A stretch of 64,000 bases of DNA from Mesorhizobium sp. Root102 (GTDB lineage: Bacteria; Pseudomonadota; Alphaproteobacteria; Rhizobiales; Rhizobiaceae): positions 88,198 through 152,197 of the forward strand of contig NZ_LMCP01000046.1 in NCBI RefSeq assembly GCF_001425625.1, in the 5' to 3' direction. Below, piece by piece: positions 34,143 to 42,827 of the stretch (its first letter is position 1; every line of letters begins with the position of its first letter). The notes below the pieces were generated by a model. The model did not search any database. It was not told where the DNA came from and was given only the letters and a program-made list of their open reading frames with translations. Position numbers and translations under genes: made by a program.

Positions 34143-34181
34143 TGCTCGAACTTCGCCACCCCGGCAGTCAAGGATCTCGTT

Positions 34182-35342
34182 TTGCGGAATATCTCAGATA
34201 CAATCACTCGCCTGAGCGCGATGAGGGGCCAGACAGGCCGACAAAGCCACCATGACAATTTATCCGACATGGGGGCATTCGGGTCCAATCCAGGCGCCTT
34301 GCGTGCGCGCTTCCACGTTGCTGACAATCTGCCGCGCGGAGCTGCACTGGTGGTTGTCCTGCACGGCTGCACACAAACCGCAGCTGGCTACGATCACGGG
34401 TCTGGGTGGTCACGCCTGGCAGCCGAGAAAGGGTTTGCGGTGCTGTTCCCGGAACAACAACGTGCCAACAATGTCAATCTCTGCTTCAACTGGTTCGTGC
34501 CCGAAGATGTCACGCGCGATCGCGGTGAAGCACTCTCCATCCGCCAGATGATCGAAGCCATGGTGACAAAACATGGCCTCGACAGCCGGCGCATTTTCAT
34601 CACCGGGCTTTCGGCCGGCGGCGCCATGACGGCAGCGATGTTGGCCACATACCCGGAGGTTTTCGCCGGCGGCGCAATCATTGCTGGCCTCGCTTATGGC
34701 AGCGCTGCAACGATCCCGGAAGCGTTCGATCGCATGCGTGGCCATGGCGGTCCATCCAGAGCGGAACTCCAGCGGCGCCTGGCAGAGGCCTCGCCCCACA
34801 ACGGGTCATGGCCGACGATTTCAATCTGGCAAGGCACGGCCGACAATACGGTGGTGCCGTCCAACGCGGACTCCATCTTGGCCCAATGGCAAGGGGTTCA
34901 TGGTTTGGGTACCAGCCCTGATCGAAACGAAATGGTCGATGGACAAACTCGGCAGGTCTGGAGCGACGCCGATGGCAACGTCTTGATCGAGAAATACACC
35001 GTTGCCGGCATGGCTCATGGCACCCCCTTGAAGACGGTCGGTGATGACGGCTTGGGCAATGCCGCGCCATTCATGCTGGACGTCGGAATATCGTCGACAC
35101 GCCGCATGGCGGCCTTCTGGGGGCTCACAAGCCACGATGCACGAAATGAAGCGAGCTTCCAGACTGCCCCGAGCCCGCTCGCTGCGACCACGGCTTTGCG
35201 GACATATGTAGCTCCGGAAAAGTCCAGGCCAGCTCGTGTTGGCCTCGTCGAAGATCCGCGTCCGGATGATTCACGCAGTTCCATAAATGGCATTGGCAAG
35301 GTGATCGAAGACGCTCTTCGCGCAGCCGGGTTGATGCGTTAG
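34182..35342 (+). CDS. PHB-depolymerase-family alpha/beta hydrolase (extracellular esterase type)
   Basis: A 386-residue serine hydrolase of the PHB depolymerase/feruloyl esterase family. The oxyanion segment LVVVLHGCTQTAAGYDHGSGW and the nucleophile motif GLSAGGAM are followed by the Asp (WQGTADNTVVP) and His (VAGMAHGTPL) of the triad. A TTG at 34182 with AAGGA seven bases upstream is my start. An ATG at 34062 with GAGGA is possible but would put the tandem TGCA repeats inside the coding sequence and adds an odd Cys-rich leader. No signal peptide is obvious from 34182, so it may act in the cell, on PHB or on small esters. Monocistronic. Confidence 0.8.
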   Translation: MRNISDTITRLSAMRGQTGRQSHHDNLSDMGAFGSNPGALRARFHVADNLPRGAALVVVLHGCTQTAAGYDHGSGWSRLAAEKGFAVLFPEQQRANNVNLCFNWFVPEDVTRDRGEALSIRQMIEAMVTKHGLDSRRIFITGLSAGGAMTAAMLATYPEVFAGGAIIAGLAYGSAATIPEAFDRMRGHGGPSRAELQRRLAEASPHNGSWPTISIWQGTADNTVVPSNADSILAQWQGVHGLGTSPDRNEMVDGQTRQVWSDADGNVLIEKYTVAGMAHGTPLKTVGDDGLGNAAPFMLDVGISSTRRMAAFWGLTSHDARNEASFQTAPSPLAATTALRTYVAPEKSRPARVGLVEDPRPDDSRSSINGIGKVIEDALRAAGLMR

Positions 35343-35477
35343 CTAGCGCATTCTGCGCTCAGCAATGACCGATACCCTCGGTCCCGCGCCACTGGTCACG
35401 GTCACGGTGGCGATCATCGCGGATAAGAGCCTATCCATTGGCTTTCACGAGGGAAGTGTCCCTTTGGTGCGGCCGTG

Positions 35478-38435
35478 CTAATGCGCCTCGTCCCAGTTGT
35501 TGGCGGCACGCGCGTCGACATGCAGCGGCACCGACATCGAAACCGCCGGCATCGCCGCATTCTCCATGACATGACGCACCACCGGGATCGTCGCCTCGAC
35601 TTCGCCCTCGAGGGTCTCGAAGATCAGTTCGTCATGCACCTGCAACAGCATGCGTGCTGAAAGGCCAGCTTTTTCCAGCGCCTCCTCCATGCGGATCATG
35701 GCTCGGCGGATGATGTCGGCGGCGGTGCCTTGGAGCCGGGCATTGATCGAGGCGCGCTCGTTGAACGCGCGGACCGAGGGGTTGGACGATCTTATGTCCG
35801 GGTAATGGATGCGGCGCCCGAAGATCGTTTCGACAAAGCCGTGCTCGCGGGCATAGGCCTTGGTCTCCTCGATATAGTCGCGGATGCCGGGGAAGCGCTC
35901 GAAGTATTTCTTGATGTAGTTGCTCGCCTCCTCGCGCGGGATCGACAGCTGGTTGGCGAGGCCGAAGGCCGAAATGCCGTAGATGATGCCGAAATTGATC
36001 GCCTTGGCGCGGCGGCGGACTTCCGAAGGCATGCCTTCGACCGGCACGTTGAACATCTCCGACGCAGTGATGGCGTGGATATCGGCGCCGTCGGCAAAGG
36101 CCTGCCGCAGTTGCGGAATCTCGGCGACGTGGGCGAGGACGCGCAACTCAATCTGGCTGTAGTCGGCCGAGACCAGCCGATGGCTCTTGTCGGTGATGAA
36201 GGCAGTCCTGATCTTGCGGCCTTCGGCGGTGCGCACCGGAATGTTCTGCAGGTTCGGGTCGGAGGACGACAGCCGGCCCGTCGTCGTCGCGGCCAGCGCG
36301 TAGGAGGTGTGGACGCGCTTGGTGTCCGGGTGGATGAAGCCCGGCAGCGCATCGGTATAGGTCGATTTCAGCTTGGTCAGCTGGCGCCAGTCGACGATCT
36401 TGCGCGGCAGTTCATGGCCTTCGGCGGCGAGGTCTTCGAGAAGCTGCGCCGAGGTCGACCACTGGCCGGTCTTGGTCTTCGAGCCGCCGGGTAGGCCCAT
36501 ACGCCCGAACAGGATATCGCCGAGCTGTTTTGGCGAGCCGATGTTGATGCGCTCGCCGATGAGTTGGTAGATTTCCTCTTCGAGGCGAGCGGCGCCCTGG
36601 GCCAGTTCGCCCGAGAGCCGCGACAGGATCTGACGGTCGACAGAGATGCCGCGCTGTTCCATGCGCGCCAGCACCGGCACCAGCGGCCGTTCCAGCCGTT
36701 CATAGACCGACACCAGCCCCTTGGCGGAAAGCCGTGGCTTCAGCACCAGCCAGAGCCGCAGCGCCATATCGGCGTCTTCGGCGGCATGAGCGGTCGCCTT
36801 GTCGATGTCGACCTGATCGAAACCGACGGAGCTTTTGCCGGAGCCGGTGACGTCCTTGAGCTGGAGAGGGGTATGACCCAGCCATTTCTCGGCAAGCGAG
36901 TCCAAGCCGTGACCATGGGGCGTGCCGGCATCGAGCACGTAGGAGATGAGCATGGTGTCGTCGAACGGCGCGACATCGATGCCATAGCGGCTCATGACGA
37001 CAAGATCGTATTTCAAGTTCTGCGCGATCTTGAGGACCGATCTGTCTTCCAGCAGCGGTTTCAGCAGGGCCAGCGCCTCGCGAAGAGGGATCTGGTTTTC
37101 GACCATTCCGCCACCGAGCAGGTCACCGTTGCCGCTCTTGTGGGTGAAAGGAATATAGGCGGCGCGGCCGGGCCCCGTGGCGATGGATATGCCGATCAAC
37201 TCGGCTTGCATCGGATCGGCCGACGTTGCCCTGACATCGAAAGCGGCAAGGCCGGTCCCGGTTGCCTCGGCGACCCAGGCTTTCAAGGTCGCGACGTCGC
37301 GGATGCAGTGATAGGCTGATGTATCGATCTTGCGGGTGGCCGCACTCTCCAGCCGCAGCGCGGCGAGCAGGGAAGGGGTGTCGCCGCTGGTGGGTTTCTC
37401 GGCGCCCGGCACCTCGTCTGCAGCGCCGACTTCGCCGGTCCCGGCGGGTCGCGCCTCGCCGGAAGCTCCCGCGCCGACATCGGGGCCATGCGCGTTATCG
37501 GCACGTTCGACGGTCACTGCGACAGCCTGGACGTCACCGACCTCGGTGCTGGTCGCCTCAGCCACGCGGCGGGTTAGCGAGGTGAATTCCATGGTCTTGA
37601 GGAAGCCGATCAGCTTCGGCCCGTCCGGGGCGTGCAGAACGAAGTCGTCCAGTCCCTCGGCTACCGGTACATCATTCATCAGCGTTACCAGCTGACGCGA
37701 AATGCGCGCCTTGTCGGCGTTGACGATGATGGATTCCCGTCGTTTCTCCTGCTTGATCTCGCTGACGCGGGCAAGCAGCGTGTCGAGGTCGCCGAATTGT
37801 TCCAGCAACTGCGCCGCCGTTTTCGGGCCGATGCCAGGCACGCCAGGCACATTGTCGACCGAGTCACCGGTCAAAGCCTGCAGGTCGACCATTTTCTCCG
37901 GCGGCACGCCCCATTTCTCGATCACCTCCGGAATGCCGATCTGGCGGTCCTTCATCGGGTCGTACATGCCGACCGTGGCGCCGACCAGCTGCATCAGGTC
38001 CTTGTCGGAGGAGATGATGGTGGTGTCGCCGCCTGCCTCACGGGCCAGCCTGGCATAGGTGGCGATGAGATCGTCGGCCTCATAGCCTTCGATCTCGATG
38101 CAAGGCAGGTTGAACGCCCTGGTCGCCTGGCGGATCAGGCCGAATTGCGGGATCAGGTCTTCCGGCGGGGCCGAGCGGTTGGCCTTGTATTCGGGGTAGA
38201 GGTCGTTGCGGAAGGTTTTCGACGAATAGTCGAAAATCACCGCGAAATGCGTCGGCACAATGCCTACATCGGTGTTGCGGGCGTCGAGCATCAGCTTCCA
38301 CAGCATGTTGCAGAAGCCGGAAACGGCGCCCACCGGCAGACCGTCGGATTTGCGGGTCAGCGGCGGCAGCGCATGATAGGCACGGAAGATGTAGCCGGAG
38401 CCGTCGACAAGGAAGAGATGATCGCCTTTTTTCAT
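35478..38435 (-). CDS. polA: DNA polymerase I, with altered 3'-5' exonuclease site
   Basis: A 985-residue family A polymerase for Okazaki-fragment processing and repair. The 5' nuclease domain (1-~290) is intact (LVDGSGYIFRAYHALP, TGDSVDNVPGVPGIGPKTA). Polymerase motifs A (SADYSQIELRVLAH), B (RRRAKAINFGIIYG) and C (LLQVHDELIFE) are intact. In the proofreading domain the first catalytic motif is FDVRA instead of FDTET: Asp400 is kept but the Glu position is Arg402. The later Tyr is His (HAAEDADM), while the other Asp residues remain (NLKYD, EDAD). Proofreading is probably weak or lost. A Gly/Ala-rich linker of about 60 residues separates the nuclease domains. ATG at 38435 gives the standard N-terminus. 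Confidence 0.95.
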   Translation of the reverse strand: MKKGDHLFLVDGSGYIFRAYHALPPLTRKSDGLPVGAVSGFCNMLWKLMLDARNTDVGIVPTHFAVIFDYSSKTFRNDLYPEYKANRSAPPEDLIPQFGLIRQATRAFNLPCIEIEGYEADDLIATYARLAREAGGDTTIISSDKDLMQLVGATVGMYDPMKDRQIGIPEVIEKWGVPPEKMVDLQALTGDSVDNVPGVPGIGPKTAAQLLEQFGDLDTLLARVSEIKQEKRRESIIVNADKARISRQLVTLMNDVPVAEGLDDFVLHAPDGPKLIGFLKTMEFTSLTRRVAEATSTEVGDVQAVAVTVERADNAHGPDVGAGASGEARPAGTGEVGAADEVPGAEKPTSGDTPSLLAALRLESAATRKIDTSAYHCIRDVATLKAWVAEATGTGLAAFDVRATSADPMQAELIGISIATGPGRAAYIPFTHKSGNGDLLGGGMVENQIPLREALALLKPLLEDRSVLKIAQNLKYDLVVMSRYGIDVAPFDDTMLISYVLDAGTPHGHGLDSLAEKWLGHTPLQLKDVTGSGKSSVGFDQVDIDKATAHAAEDADMALRLWLVLKPRLSAKGLVSVYERLERPLVPVLARMEQRGISVDRQILSRLSGELAQGAARLEEEIYQLIGERINIGSPKQLGDILFGRMGLPGGSKTKTGQWSTSAQLLEDLAAEGHELPRKIVDWRQLTKLKSTYTDALPGFIHPDTKRVHTSYALAATTTGRLSSSDPNLQNIPVRTAEGRKIRTAFITDKSHRLVSADYSQIELRVLAHVAEIPQLRQAFADGADIHAITASEMFNVPVEGMPSEVRRRAKAINFGIIYGISAFGLANQLSIPREEASNYIKKYFERFPGIRDYIEETKAYAREHGFVETIFGRRIHYPDIRSSNPSVRAFNERASINARLQGTAADIIRRAMIRMEEALEKAGLSARMLLQVHDELIFETLEGEVEATIPVVRHVMENAAMPAVSMSVPLHVDARAANNWDEAH

Positions 38436-38573
38436 GTCGGCAGGGATAGCGCGGCGCGGCGGCTTGGTCCATGCCAAAGGCACCGGCACCCACCGGTTCC
38501 GGCAACACCCTGACAGACCGCTGACAGGCCACCCCGCTCACGCCCATGTTACAAAAGTGTAATGCTCGTGCCC

Positions 38574-38602
38574 TTGAATCGCCACGTTCAAAGACACAAA
38601 TA
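38574..38602 (+). promoter_or_regulatory. Candidate promoter for the small RNA
   Basis: TTGAAT at 38574-38579 and CAAATA at 38597-38602 are spaced by 17 bases, a fair sigma-70-type match that would start transcription at about 38609. It points away from polA. Confidence 0.45.
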
Positions 38603-38608
38603 CAGGTC

Positions 38609-38755
38609 ATCGGCAGTTTTCGCCGAGTCCGGAGCAAGGCCCGTCCCCCGCCTATCCCGGACACCTGCGGCAGCCTATCCCCCCTCTCCGGGCTGCCGCA
38701 TCGTTTCGAGTAGAAGGCCGCCGTGGTTCCCCCTCCACCACGGCGGTCTTTTTTT
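38609..38755 (+). ncRNA. Candidate trans-acting small RNA next to polA, alpha-r7 (Smr7C)-like
   Basis: Between divergent polA and the peptidase gene is a unit of about 147 bases with a promoter-like start, no reading frame and a strong terminator. It folds as TCGGC/GCCGA (38610-38626), GTCCGG/CCGGAC (38627-38662), a perfect 10-bp stem (38666-38675 with 38691-38700) and a terminator stem of 10 bp with T-run. The loops are C/U-rich (TATCCCCCCTCTCC, TTCCCCCTC), able to pair with Shine-Dalgarno sequences, as in several alphaproteobacterial sRNAs. From memory, the Rhizobiales alpha-r7 family lies beside polA and is about 150 nt with several hairpins. Family assignment needs a covariance-model match. 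Confidence 0.65.
38717..38755 (+). terminator. Rho-independent terminator of the candidate small RNA
   Basis: CCGCCGTGGT (38718-38727) and ACCACGGCGG (38737-38746) form a perfect 10-bp stem followed by TCTTTTTTT. No protein-coding gene precedes it on this strand, which is the main reason to propose a small RNA. Confidence 0.85.
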
Positions 38756-38856
38756 GCCTCGGACGGACATTTGCAGCCCGTGGTCCAATGATCGCGGGCT
38801 TTTCGTTTTCCTGTCCTGCCTTTACGGTTCCGGTTCTGAATCGAAAGGCTTCACAC

Positions 38857-40242
38857 ATGTCCGCAGTTTCCCCCGTCCTCGACCGTCTCGACAAGAACCT
38901 CGACCAGAGCCTCGAACGCCTGTTCGGCCTGCTCAGGATCAAGTCGATCTCCACCGATCCGGCCTATGCCGCCGACTGCCGCAAGGCGGCGGAATGGCTG
39001 GTGGGCGAACTCAAGCTGATCGGCTTCGACGCCAGCGTTCGCGACACACCCGGACACCCGATGGTGGTCGCGCATCATGACGGGCCAGATGGTTCGCCGC
39101 ATGTGCTGTTTTACGGCCATTATGACGTGCAGCCGGTCGATCCGATCGAATTGTGGGAAAGCGATCCGTTCGCGCCTGACATCAAGGAGGTCGGACCGGG
39201 CCACAAGGTGATCACGGGACGCGGCTCGGCCGACGACAAGGGCCAGTTGATGACCTTCGTCGAGGCTTGCCGCGCCTGGAAGCAGGTGCATGGCAATCTG
39301 CCTTGCGGCATCACCATCCTGTTCGAGGGCGAGGAGGAATCCGGCTCGCCGTCGCTGAAGCCGTTCCTCGAGGCCAATGCCGACGAGCTCAAGGCTGATT
39401 TCGCGCTGGTCTGCGATACCGGCATGTGGGATCGCGACACGCCGTCGATCTGCGTCGGATTGCGCGGGCTGGTCGGTGAGGAGATCACGGTGAAGGCCGC
39501 CGACCGCGACCTGCATTCCGGCCTCTATGGCGGTGCCGCCGCCAACCCGATCCGCATATTGGCCAGGGTGCTGGCCGATATCCACGACAGGGACGGCCAC
39601 GTCACCATTCCCGGCTTCTATGACGGGGTCGAGGAAACGCCGTCGCAGATCCTGAAATCCTGGGAGACGCTTGGCGAGACGGCGGAGACGTTCCTGGGAC
39701 CAGTCGGCCTGTCGATCCCGTCAGGCGAAAAGGGCCGCTCGGTGCTGGAACTCACCTGGGCGCGGCCGACGGCCGAGTTCAACGGCATCATCGGTGGTTA
39801 TACCGGCAAGGGCTTCAAGACGGTGATCGCTGCGGAAGCCTCGGCGAAGGTTTCGTTTCGCCTCGTGCACAAGCAGGATCCCAAGAAAATCCGTGCGGCG
39901 TTCCAGAAATTCGTCCAGGAGCGGATTCCGGCCGACTGTTCGGTCGAATTCCATCCGCATGGCGGCTCGCCGGCAATCCAGCTTTCCTACGACTCGCCAT
40001 TCCTGGCCAAGGCCAAGGATGCGCTATCCGACGAATGGCCAAGGCCGGCGGTGACAACCGGCAGCGGCGGGTCGATCCCGGTGGTCGGCGACTTCCAGAC
40101 CTATCTCGGCATGGAATCGCTGCTGGTCGGGTTCGGCCTCGACGACGATCGCATCCACTCGCCCAATGAGAAATACGAGCTCAGCTCCTTCCACAAGGGC
40201 CAGCGCTCCTGGGCGCGGATTCTCGATGCCTTGACGCGCTGA
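38857..40242 (+). CDS. M20-family dipeptidase
   Basis: A 461-residue zinc metallopeptidase of the M20 family, of the carnosinase-like/PepV-related group. Metal and catalytic residues appear in FYGHYDVQPVDP, GRGSADDKGQLM, EGEEESGSPS and VCDTGMWDRD. The dimerisation insert lies between about residues 210 and 380. No signal peptide, so cytoplasmic. It probably cleaves dipeptides or small N-acyl amino acids. ATG at 38857; it stands alone after the small RNA locus. Confidence 0.9.
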   Translation: MSAVSPVLDRLDKNLDQSLERLFGLLRIKSISTDPAYAADCRKAAEWLVGELKLIGFDASVRDTPGHPMVVAHHDGPDGSPHVLFYGHYDVQPVDPIELWESDPFAPDIKEVGPGHKVITGRGSADDKGQLMTFVEACRAWKQVHGNLPCGITILFEGEEESGSPSLKPFLEANADELKADFALVCDTGMWDRDTPSICVGLRGLVGEEITVKAADRDLHSGLYGGAAANPIRILARVLADIHDRDGHVTIPGFYDGVEETPSQILKSWETLGETAETFLGPVGLSIPSGEKGRSVLELTWARPTAEFNGIIGGYTGKGFKTVIAAEASAKVSFRLVHKQDPKKIRAAFQKFVQERIPADCSVEFHPHGGSPAIQLSYDSPFLAKAKDALSDEWPRPAVTTGSGGSIPVVGDFQTYLGMESLLVGFGLDDDRIHSPNEKYELSSFHKGQRSWARILDALTR

Positions 40243-40366
40243 GGCAGCGAAACCCTCGTTTTCCTGTTGATTTTTCAACGGATCGCGGCGAGGACGGGCC
40301 ACAAGACGAAACGCTACAGCGTCCCTTGCGGGTCAAGAGACGCGCAAGGCCCGACCGGAGAAGACA

Positions 40367-40987
40367 ATGGCCGATATCCGTTTCCACAAAAATGACCTGC
40401 CCGACCTCTCGCACTACAATGTCGGGGCAGTGGCCATCGACACCGAGACGCTGGGTCTCAATCCGCATCGTGACCGGCTGTGCGTGGTGCAGATTTCGCC
40501 TGGCGACGGCAGCGCCGATGTCATCCAGATCGCGCCCGGCCAGAAGAAGGCGCCGAACCTCGTCAGCCTGCTGAGAAATCGCGGCATAACCAAGCTGTTC
40601 CACTACGGACGCTTCGACCTTGCCGTGCTCTACAATGCGTTCGGCGTGATGCCCGATCCTGTATTCTGCACCAAGATCGCCTCGCGGCTGACGCGCACCT
40701 ATACCGACCGGCACGGGCTGAAGGACATCTGCTTTGAGCTTCTCGGCGTCGGCCTGTCCAAGGCGCAGCAATCGTCGGACTGGGCGGCCGAGACGCTGTC
40801 GCCCGAACAGCTCGAATATGCCGCTTCCGATGTGCTCTATCTGCACCGGTTGCGCGATGTGCTGGCCGGACGGCTGGCGCGCGATGGGCGGACCAAGGAG
40901 GCCGATGCCTGCTTCCGCTTCCTGCCGACGCGTGCCAAACTCGATCTGATGGGCTGGGACGAAGAGGATATCTTCGCCCATAGCTGA
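40367..40987 (+). CDS. Single-domain RNase D-like 3'-5' exonuclease
   Basis: A 206-residue DEDD exonuclease. Exo I is in VAIDTETLGLNP, Exo II in LFHYGRFDLAVLYNAFG, Exo III in YAASDVLYLHRL. There is no HRDC domain, so it is the short form common in Rhizobiales rather than full-length RNase D of about 380 residues. It trims the 3' ends of small structured RNAs. Upstream, CCTTGCG/CGCAAGG at about 40323-40348 forms a small leader hairpin. Confidence 0.88.
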   Translation: MADIRFHKNDLPDLSHYNVGAVAIDTETLGLNPHRDRLCVVQISPGDGSADVIQIAPGQKKAPNLVSLLRNRGITKLFHYGRFDLAVLYNAFGVMPDPVFCTKIASRLTRTYTDRHGLKDICFELLGVGLSKAQQSSDWAAETLSPEQLEYAASDVLYLHRLRDVLAGRLARDGRTKEADACFRFLPTRAKLDLMGWDEEDIFAHS

Positions 40988-41070
40988 CGGTCGTCACGGC
41001 GATCTGCTGCCGATGGCGGGTTGGAACCAGATGCAAGCCGCGGCGTTCTGTCGGCTCGACGGGGAATGAC

Positions 41071-41274
41071 ATGACGGACAGAAAGCCGATAGCGACCGCG
41101 CCGACCGACGGCTCCAAGGTCTCCGTCACGTGGAAGGACAGCGACGGCGTCATCAACGAATCCATCGCGCAATATCGCGACGACGGCTGGTGGGTCTACA
41201 TCGACAGTCACACGCAAAAGAAGGTCGAGCCGACCAGCTGGCGGCCTGCCGCAAACGACGATGACGATCAGTGA
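41071..41274 (+). CDS. Small hypothetical acidic protein
   Basis: 67 residues with no signal peptide or membrane helix. The composition is polar (TDRKPIATAPTDGSKVSVTWKD early, acidic tail NDDDDQ). The central YRDDGWWVYIDSHTQKKVEP suggests a small beta sheet. Coding use resembles its neighbours, but I do not recognise a family. It precedes a run of small envelope genes. Confidence 0.55.
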   Translation: MTDRKPIATAPTDGSKVSVTWKDSDGVINESIAQYRDDGWWVYIDSHTQKKVEPTSWRPAANDDDDQ

Positions 41275-41384
41275 GCGCGCCGCTGGCGAGGCCGGCCGCT
41301 TTCGAATAGCCTGAAGCCGTAGATATCGAGGCCGATTCGGAGCTTTCCGTTCCGTCGTCGCCCTCTTGCTCGGAGGAAATCGCT

Positions 41385-41639
41385 ATGGGCGTCGAAAGCC
41401 TGCTCGTCTTCATCATCATCGGTGCCATCGCCGGCTGGCTCGCCGGTCTCATCGTTTCCGGCTTCGGCTTCGGCCTGATCGGCAACATCATCGTCGGCAT
41501 CGTCGGCGCGTTCATCGCCGGCTGGCTGTTTCCGCGGATCGGCTTCTCCATCGGCGGTGGCATTCTCGCCTCGATCATCCATGCCACCATCGGCGCCATC
41601 ATCCTGCTGGTGCTGGTCAAGGTCCTGAAGCGAGCTTGA
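41385..41639 (+). CDS. GlsB/YeaQ/YmgE-family small membrane protein
   Basis: 84 residues with three predicted membrane helices rich in Gly and Ile (LVFIIIGAIAGWLAGLIVSGFGFGLIGNIIVGIVGAFIAGWLF). This is the transglycosylase-associated YeaQ/YmgE family, often stress-induced and of unclear activity. GGAGGAAAT sits just before the ATG. It is 24 bases upstream of another small membrane protein gene and probably co-transcribed with it. Confidence 0.9.
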   Translation: MGVESLLVFIIIGAIAGWLAGLIVSGFGFGLIGNIIVGIVGAFIAGWLFPRIGFSIGGGILASIIHATIGAIILLVLVKVLKRA

Positions 41640-41663
41640 CGCTCGACAACGAAAGAGCGCGCC

Positions 41664-41810
41664 ATGAAGCAGAACACACTCTATCTCCTCATTGGCGCGC
41701 TCGTCGTCGTTGTCATCGCGCTCGGTATCTACGTCTATCGCGAGCAGACCAAACCCAAGGGCGTCGAGCTCAAGATCGACGACAAGGGCATCTCGATCCA
41801 GCAGAACTGA
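41664..41810 (+). CDS. Short single-pass membrane protein, 48 residues
   Basis: The frame encodes MKQNTLYLLIGALVVVVIAL, then GIYVYREQTKPKG and a hydrophilic tail ending ISIQQN. The helix spans about residues 6-24, with the positive YREQTKPK segment after it. AAAGAG lies before the ATG. Small proteins with this layout are common in rhizobia beside YeaQ-type genes; no function is known. It ends 18 bases before the glycosyltransferase-like gene. Confidence 0.7.
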   Translation: MKQNTLYLLIGALVVVVIALGIYVYREQTKPKGVELKIDDKGISIQQN

Positions 41811-41828
41811 GCCATTCGGGAGCGCGAC

Positions 41829-42743
41829 ATGGTGGCTTCTGACGCTCCGGAAGACGTCGATCAGCCTGGGATTACCGTCGCTGAATGGGAGAGGCTGAAC
41901 AGGCCGCCAAGGCGCGAGGCGTGGCTGCGCTATCATTGGCGGGTATTTCGCTTCCTGAGGTCATCCGCCCCCGTCAGCGAACTGCAGGGGCGAGAGCAGG
42001 CCTTCCGCGATGCGATCATCGCCACCGTGGCCTTCAACCGACCCGACGTGGTCGAATGGCAGATCCATCTCGTGCGCCGATATCTGGCCGAGCACGACAG
42101 CTACATCGTCTTCGACAACAGCAAGAAGGACGATGCAAGGGAAGCGATCCGCGCTCTCTGCCGTCGCCAGCATGTCCCCTATGTCGCATTGCCGAAGAAC
42201 AGGCTGGTCGTCAGCAGATCGCATGGTCAAGCGCTCAACTGGATCGTGCGGAATTTCTTGCCCAGGTTCGGTCCGAGGCTCTTCGGCTTCATCGATCATG
42301 ACATCTTTCCGACTGAACCATTTTCGATCCGCGCCCGGATGGAGGGCAAAAGCCTCTACGGCAGCGTGCGGCGCGACACGCCAACGCCGGGCGGCTGGTT
42401 CCTGTGGCCCGGGTTCTGTTTTTTTGATGGAAGCCTGTTGCGGCGACGGCTGGATTTCGCCCCGAGCTACAAGTTTCATATGGATTCCGGTGGCGGCAAC
42501 TGGCCGCTGCTCTACAGGTCGATCGATCCGGCACTGGTTCGGTTCGCTGAAAACAAATCGCTTCGCTTCGGCGCGGGACATGATCAATCCGAGGATTTTT
42601 TCATGGTGGTCGATGGCTGGCTGCATGTGACGAACGCCTCAAACTGGAGGCGACAGCAGGTTGACAGGGGCGAACACATTCTCGCGCTGTTGCGGCAAGC
42701 CGGCGGTCCTGACCAGCCGGATGTGAAGTTCGAGCCTATCTGA
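41829..42743 (+). CDS. Hypothetical protein resembling a GT-A glycosyltransferase
   Basis: 304 residues, soluble. The pattern IIATVAFNRPDVVEWQIHLV followed by YIVFDNSKKDD and a DHD motif in LFGFIDHDIFPTEP looks like a nucleotide-sugar-binding GT-A fold with a DxD metal site. The C-terminal part contains HDQSEDFFMVVDGWLHV. Similarity to GT2-type enzymes is by pattern only; acceptor and donor are unknown. ATG at 41829 follows GGGAGCG. Confidence 0.55.
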   Translation: MVASDAPEDVDQPGITVAEWERLNRPPRREAWLRYHWRVFRFLRSSAPVSELQGREQAFRDAIIATVAFNRPDVVEWQIHLVRRYLAEHDSYIVFDNSKKDDAREAIRALCRRQHVPYVALPKNRLVVSRSHGQALNWIVRNFLPRFGPRLFGFIDHDIFPTEPFSIRARMEGKSLYGSVRRDTPTPGGWFLWPGFCFFDGSLLRRRLDFAPSYKFHMDSGGGNWPLLYRSIDPALVRFAENKSLRFGAGHDQSEDFFMVVDGWLHVTNASNWRRQQVDRGEHILALLRQAGGPDQPDVKFEPI

Positions 42744-42827
42744 ACGAGACATCAAAGCCGGGCAGGGTTTGGCAATGGGCCGGGCCGACGAGACAGATTT
42801 TCAGCCTTCAATGCCAATGAGAGGCGC

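Noticed and set aside
40260..40366. Terminator or regulatory RNA ahead of the RNase D-like gene
   Set aside because: A 7-bp stem with a 12-base loop is present but weak, lacks a T-run and has no further structure.
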